Shown here: positions 6,006-8,290 of the stretch, piece after piece | Layout: each line of letters starts with the position of its first letter | Position numbering within the stretch: position 1 is the stretch's first letter | Made by a program: the position numbers and the translations under genes | The notes under the pieces: generated by a model | What the model was told of the DNA's origin: nothing | The model's database searches: none | Seen by the model: the letters and a program-made list of their open reading frames with translations, nothing else | Origin: Pseudobdellovibrio sp. | Lineage (GTDB): Bacteria > Bdellovibrionota > Bdellovibrionia > Bdellovibrionales > Bdellovibrionaceae | DNA: 8,290 nucleotides | NCBI GenBank assembly: GCA_025449725.1 | Contig: JANWIU010000079.1 | Location: 1-8,290 of the forward strand | Reading direction: 5' to 3'

Positions 6006-6452
6006 TTATTCCAAGCCGGCTTTAGCACACTGTTCATCTTCGACTGAGCGGGCTCCGCTAACGCCGATGCCACCTAAATGTTTTTCGCCGGATTGAATCG
6101 GCAAGCCGCCTTCGATTCCAACGATATTTTTAACTGAAAGCAGTCCGGTGCGGCCTTCTTTTATACTGTCGGCAAATGCTTTTGTCGGACGTTGAAAAGC
6201 GTTAGCTGATTTTGCTTTATCAATCGCTGCATCGATGCTTCCTGAGTACGATCCATCTCCGCGCTGAAAATAAATTAAGTTGCCTTCCGAATTAACGATG
6301 GCAATAGAAAGCTTCCACTTGTTTTTGACTCCGCAGGCAGCCGCTTTATCAGCGATTTTTTTAGCTGCATCGAGGTTAAGTTCTGTAAGTTTATCGGCTG
6401 CAAATAGGGTGTTAGCTGTGAACAATAGTGTTGTTAAAAATAGTTTAATCAT
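6006..6452 (-). CDS. Exported GlcG/HbpS-family (DUF336) protein
   Basis: 148 residues with a Sec signal peptide (MIKLFLTTLLFTANTLFA, cleavage near A18/A19), so the mature protein is periplasmic. The rest is a full GlcG/HbpS domain: AIVNSEGNLIYFQR at 51-64, a D-A-A-x2-KA-x-SANAFQRPT stretch at 74-90, and the signature GGLPI at 115-119 with GGIGVSGA at 127-134 and EDEQCAKAGL at 138-147. Members include HbpS, a heme-binding sensor protein of Streptomyces, and GlcG of the E. coli glycolate locus; many are found outside the cytoplasm. Cysteines at 40 and 141 could form a disulfide in the periplasm. The start is set by AAGGAA (6464-6459) 6 nt before the ATG. It lies two genes from a GlcD-like flavoprotein but on the opposite strand and with an export signal, so a shared glycolate pathway is not supported. 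Ligand unknown. Confidence 0.88.
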   Translation of the reverse strand: MIKLFLTTLLFTANTLFAADKLTELNLDAAKKIADKAAACGVKNKWKLSIAIVNSEGNLIYFQRGDGSYSGSIDAAIDKAKSANAFQRPTKAFADSIKEGRTGLLSVKNIVGIEGGLPIQSGEKHLGGIGVSGARSVEDEQCAKAGLE

Positions 6453-6523
6453 TGTCAGTTCCTTCTTTAAAAAAACTTAACATCTGCCTCGCGGTTAAGC
6501 ACTTATTTTGGAACAGTCGCTTT

Positions 6524-6550
6524 GGAACTTGAAAAAAATTCCTACTTCTG
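6524..6550 (+). promoter_or_regulatory. Candidate sigma-E/ECF-type promoter upstream of the 156-aa secreted protein
   Basis: GGAACTT (6524-6530) followed after 16 bp by TCTG (6547-6550) matches the pattern of sigma-E promoters (GGAACTT, about 16 bp, TCTGA-like). It would give a 5' leader of about 90 nt. A second copy of TTTGGAAC lies 14 bp upstream (6507-6514 and 6521-6528). No convincing sigma-70 promoter was found in 6481-6648. Envelope-stress control would suit a secreted protein but is inference. Confidence 0.4.
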
Positions 6551-6648
6551 CCGGGAGCGTTCGGAAAGTAGCGTTTGAGAGACTAAATGATGGCCAAATC
6601 AGCTTATTTATCCTATCACAAACCAAATTTTTTAAAAAAGGAACAATA

Positions 6649-7119
6649 ATGAAACGTTTAATTTTAGCAGTAGTTTTGAGTGCCGGAATGACTGCACAAG
6701 CAAGCATTTGGGATTTTTTTGATTTTTCTAAGTTTTTTGAAGCAGCGATCACTGCAGGCGAAGGCGTAGCTGAGAACCTTGAAAAATTACGCTTAGAACA
6801 ACAAAAAGTATTAGATATCCGTACTCAATGGGATCTGTCTTGCGAAACTATTCAAAGAGTTAACCCAAGCTTATTGGCTTTAAACAAAGCTTTAACTGAA
6901 GCTAAAATTAACAACACACTTTGTGCACCTGTTACTCAGGTTCTTAAATTGAATTCTGATATCTTGATGCATTGCCAGGATTACTACTCTAAACCGGTGC
7001 CAGAAAATGCTGAATTTATCTTAGGTAAGGTCACAATATCACTGTTCCAAACGCGTATGCTTTTGAACAAATGCTATCCTGCTCTTAAAAAAGTGAAAAT
7101 CCCTGGATTACCATTTTAA
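6649..7119 (+). CDS. Small secreted protein with four cysteines, no recognised family
   Basis: I do not recognise this protein. It has 156 residues from the ATG at 6649, chosen because AAGGAA (6638-6643) is 5 nt upstream and a clean signal peptide follows (MKRLILAVVLSAGMTAQA, cleavage after A18). The mature 138-residue part starts with an aromatic patch (SIWDFFDFSKFF), then looks mostly helical (about 36-60, 70-87, 92-115, 122-145), with cysteines at 65, 92, 109 and 142 that could form two disulfides in the periplasm. It ends with a basic, proline-containing tail (KKVKIPGLPF). There is no membrane helix after the signal, no lipobox and no enzymatic motif. It appears to be transcribed alone: a candidate ECF-type promoter lies upstream and a strong terminator follows at 7162-7188. 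A small helical periplasmic or secreted binding protein is the most that can be said. Confidence 0.8.
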   Translation: MKRLILAVVLSAGMTAQASIWDFFDFSKFFEAAITAGEGVAENLEKLRLEQQKVLDIRTQWDLSCETIQRVNPSLLALNKALTEAKINNTLCAPVTQVLKLNSDILMHCQDYYSKPVPENAEFILGKVTISLFQTRMLLNKCYPALKKVKIPGLPF

Positions 7120-7161
7120 TTTGGGAAAGTGCTGTTCCAAAAACAGTAGTGATTACCGAAG

Positions 7162-7188
7162 AAAGAGCCACATTGGCTCTTTTTTTTT
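7162..7188 (+). terminator. Intrinsic terminator after the 156-aa secreted protein gene
   Basis: A perfect 9-bp stem, AAAGAGCCA (7162-7170) with TGGCTCTTT (7174-7182), a CAT loop, and a run of nine T at 7180-7188. It lies 42 bp after the stop codon and is a textbook Rho-independent terminator. Confidence 0.92.
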
Positions 7189-7194
7189 GGCACT

Positions 7195-7223
7195 GGAATT
7201 GTAAATTGTCTTTCGATTATAAA
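7195..7223 (+). promoter_or_regulatory. Weak candidate promoter of the 161-aa secreted protein
   Basis: TATAAA (7218-7223) is a fair -10 element. At 17 bp upstream there is only GGAATT (7195-7200), which does not resemble TTGACA but faintly recalls the GGAACTT of the previous gene. Since a strong terminator ends at 7188 and the next gene starts at 7280, a promoter must lie in about this place; the precise elements are uncertain. Confidence 0.35.
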
Positions 7224-7279
7224 ACTAAGAACTAAAACGAACCCAAAAAACTAAACCAAACTAGAAAACAGGAGACTAT

Positions 7280-7765
7280 ATGAAACTTATTATCGCAATC
7301 ATGCTGACACTTGGAGCATTGCAAGCGCAAGCCGGTGACGGTTGGAAGCACATCTTGCCAATCATCGTTGGCGGAATTATTGACCACAACCGTCCTGCAC
7401 CTTATCCAGGCCCAGGCTATCCTCCGCCTCCGGGAAATTATCCGGGATATCCAGCAGGTCCTGTAACTTGTAGTTCCGGTGACCGCGGTTGGGAAGAGCA
7501 CTCTGGTGGTCATTACAGCTGTGGCGAGTGTTTGTCTTACCACGGTTCGTGTGTTGAGACTTGCCGTTCAGTTGATGTTGAGTGCCGCGCAGAAGGCCGC
7601 GATGCTTACGGACGTGTTTACAGCGCATTCGGCCGTGGATACGACAGATGGCAAGCTGAAAGCGATGCTATGAGAAACTGCCAGTACAATGCTTACGGGG
7701 CACGTTGCTACATCGTTACTTGTAACCAACGCCAGAACATCGTTTCTCAACGTAATTGCCGATAA
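7280..7765 (+). CDS. Secreted cysteine-rich protein with proline/glycine linker, no recognised family
   Basis: 161 residues; I cannot name a family with confidence. The signal peptide is MKLIIAIMLTLGALQAQA with cleavage after A18. A short hydrophobic piece (HILPIIVGGII, 24-34) is followed by a proline/glycine/tyrosine-rich linker at 39-61 (PAPYPGPGYPPPPGNYPGYP). Residues 62-161 carry ten cysteines (64, 81, 84, 91, 95, 102, 134, 143, 148, 160), enough for five disulfides. The end of the protein (RWQAESDAMRNC, 123-134, then RCYIVTC, 142-148) has the pattern Ax2A-x-C then C-x-V-x2-C seen in some small secreted repeat domains such as DUF4189-like proteins; this is only a resemblance. The ribosome binding site CAGGAG (7269-7274) is 5 nt before the ATG. 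The gene has its own terminator at 7790-7827. The signal, linker and disulfide-rich domain point to an extracytoplasmic binding or surface-exposed protein. Confidence 0.85.
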   Translation: MKLIIAIMLTLGALQAQAGDGWKHILPIIVGGIIDHNRPAPYPGPGYPPPPGNYPGYPAGPVTCSSGDRGWEEHSGGHYSCGECLSYHGSCVETCRSVDVECRAEGRDAYGRVYSAFGRGYDRWQAESDAMRNCQYNAYGARCYIVTCNQRQNIVSQRNCR

Positions 7766-7789
7766 TCTCAACTTAACCCGTTTTGTCAG

Positions 7790-7827
7790 AACTATGCGAA
7801 GCTCAATGAGTTTCGTATAGTTTTTTT
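7790..7827 (+). terminator. Strong intrinsic terminator after the 161-aa gene, touching the next start codon
   Basis: A 15-bp stem (7790-7804 with 7808-7822, including two G-U pairs), a 3-nt AAT loop and T7 at 7821-7827. It begins 24 bp after the stop codon. The T-run ends two bases before the ATG of the M48 gene at 7829, so transcripts from upstream should stop just before that gene. The descending arm also contains TATAGT (7816-7821), a good -10 hexamer. Confidence 0.92.
7816..7821 (+). promoter_or_regulatory. Candidate -10 element of the M48 gene inside the terminator arm
   Basis: TATAGT matches TATAAT in 5 of 6 positions and ends 7 nt before the A of ATG 7829, the usual distance to a transcription start. 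No acceptable -35 hexamer is found 16-18 bp upstream (7792-7799) and there is no TG extension. If used, it would give a leaderless mRNA, in line with the absence of a Shine-Dalgarno sequence. Confidence 0.35.
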
Positions 7828-7828
7828 G

Positions 7829-8290
7829 ATGAAAAAGTTAATCCACCTAATACCAGTCTTAATTCTTATAAATTCATGTGCTTCTTCAACTGATTCCGGC
7901 GAAGTCGGAGCGGGCCGAAAACAGCTTTTTTTAGTTTCATCTGCAGAGATTGAAGCGGAAGCTGCTAAAGGATACGAAGAAGTTAAAAAGCAAGCGGCTG
8001 CAAAAGGCCAGTTGAATACTAATCCCTCGCAGGTTCAGCGAGTAAAAGCAGTTGCTGACCGCATAGTTCCTCACACCGCTATTTTTCGTTCGGATGCCAC
8101 GAAGTGGAAGTGGGAAGCTAACGTTCAAACTTCTAAAGACCTGAACGCTTACTGTATGCCCGGTGGTAAAATCATGTTTTATTCGGGAATTATTGAACAG
8201 TTGAATATGACCGACGGGGAAATCGCAGCCGTGATGGGTCACGAGATTGCCCATGCTTTGCGTGAACACGGCCGTGAACGTTACAGTCAA
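7829..8290 (+). CDS. M48-family zinc metalloprotease lipoprotein, N-terminal part
   Basis: Open through the window end; 154 residues are visible. The N-terminus is a lipoprotein signal: basic MKK, hydrophobic LIHLIPVLILI, then NSC with C17 as the lipidated cysteine (the asparagine at -2 is less usual). Residues A18 and S19 after the cysteine give no inner-membrane retention signal, so the outer membrane is likely. A helical, Ala/Glu/Lys-rich stretch (about 38-60) precedes the M48 core. NAYCMPGGKIMFYSG at 106-120 is the family's conserved NAx3PGGxI motif, and GHEIAH at 137-142 is the zinc site HExxH (H138, H142 ligands, E139 catalytic) followed by A-x-R-E-H. The third ligand lies beyond the window. 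Relatives such as LoiP, YcaL and BepA perform outer-membrane protein quality control. No Shine-Dalgarno is present; the ATG directly follows a terminator T-run, and an in-frame TTG lies one codon upstream. Confidence 0.9.
   Translation, partial: MKKLIHLIPVLILINSCASSTDSGEVGAGRKQLFLVSSAEIEAEAAKGYEEVKKQAAAKGQLNTNPSQVQRVKAVADRIVPHTAIFRSDATKWKWEANVQTSKDLNAYCMPGGKIMFYSGIIEQLNMTDGEIAAVMGHEIAHALREHGRERYSQ

Noticed and set aside
6000..6025. Inverted repeat CTAAAG/CTTTAG and the palindrome AAGCCGGCTT at the BON/GlcG-like junction as a bidirectional terminator
   Set aside because: The outer stem is only 6 bp with a 14-nt loop, the inner palindrome lies in coding sequence, and neither strand has a following T-run.
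3967..6452. GlcD-like flavoprotein and GlcG-like protein as parts of one glycolate utilisation locus
   Set aside because: They are on opposite strands, separated by the BON gene, and the GlcG-like protein has an export signal while the flavoprotein has none; GlcE and GlcF are absent.
6508..6648. 47-codon N-terminal extension of the 156-aa secreted protein from a TTG at 6508
   Set aside because: The extension would bury the signal peptide and has no ribosome binding site, whereas ATG 6649 has AAGGAA at the right distance and starts a clean signal peptide.
7937..8290. 117-codon open frame on the minus strand opposite the M48 gene
   Set aside because: The plus-strand frame encodes a lipoprotein signal, the NAYCMPGG motif and HEIAH, so the antisense frame is a shadow.

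Overview
The window looks like chromosomal DNA of a moderately AT-rich Gram-negative bacterium. An FeoB tail, an M48 lipoprotein, several Sec-exported periplasmic-type proteins and Shine-Dalgarno-led small genes support this. The mix (MurQ/GKRP-like protein, M48 lipoprotein, small secreted cysteine-containing proteins of no recognised family) would suit a Bdellovibrio-type predator or relative. That placement is inference, not something the sequence proves.

Layout. 1-200 is the C-terminal end of ferrous iron transporter FeoB (+). 201-2018 (-) is one polypeptide joining a GT4-type glycosyltransferase to a NodB-type polysaccharide deacetylase; it abuts feoB tail to tail with no gap. 2103-2227 holds a promoter and a tRNA-Gly(GCC) whose normally invariant G19-C56 tertiary pair is replaced by A19-U56. 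2228-2431 has no gene but contains a run of short perfect palindromes. 2432-5355 (+) is a two-gene translationally coupled unit: a double-SIS MurQ/GKRP-like protein and a GlcD/D-lactate-dehydrogenase-like flavoprotein, overlapping at TGATG. 5356-5490 is a structured leader or terminator with an internal anti-Shine-Dalgarno sequence, followed by a BON-domain membrane-anchored protein (5491-6003, +). 6006-6452 (-) is an exported GlcG/HbpS-family protein, convergent with the BON gene. 6649-7119 and 7280-7765 (+) are two secreted proteins with 4 and 10 cysteines, each followed by its own strong intrinsic terminator. 7829-8290 (+) is the start of an M48 metalloprotease lipoprotein that runs off the window.

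How genes may work together. The clearest biological unit is the MurQ-like/flavoprotein pair. MurQ enzymes split MurNAc-6-phosphate into GlcNAc-6-phosphate and D-lactate, and FAD-linked GlcD-family enzymes oxidise D-2-hydroxyacids such as D-lactate. The pair therefore reads as a peptidoglycan-salvage module that also uses the lactyl group.

A second theme is translation initiation. Three genes (glycosyltransferase-deacetylase, MurQ-like, M48) lack a Shine-Dalgarno sequence and have a -10-like hexamer ending 6-8 nt before the start codon, as expected for leaderless mRNAs. The BON, GlcG-like, 156-aa, 161-aa and flavoprotein genes have normal ribosome binding sites. No CRISPR array, insertion sequence, prophage gene or replication origin was seen.
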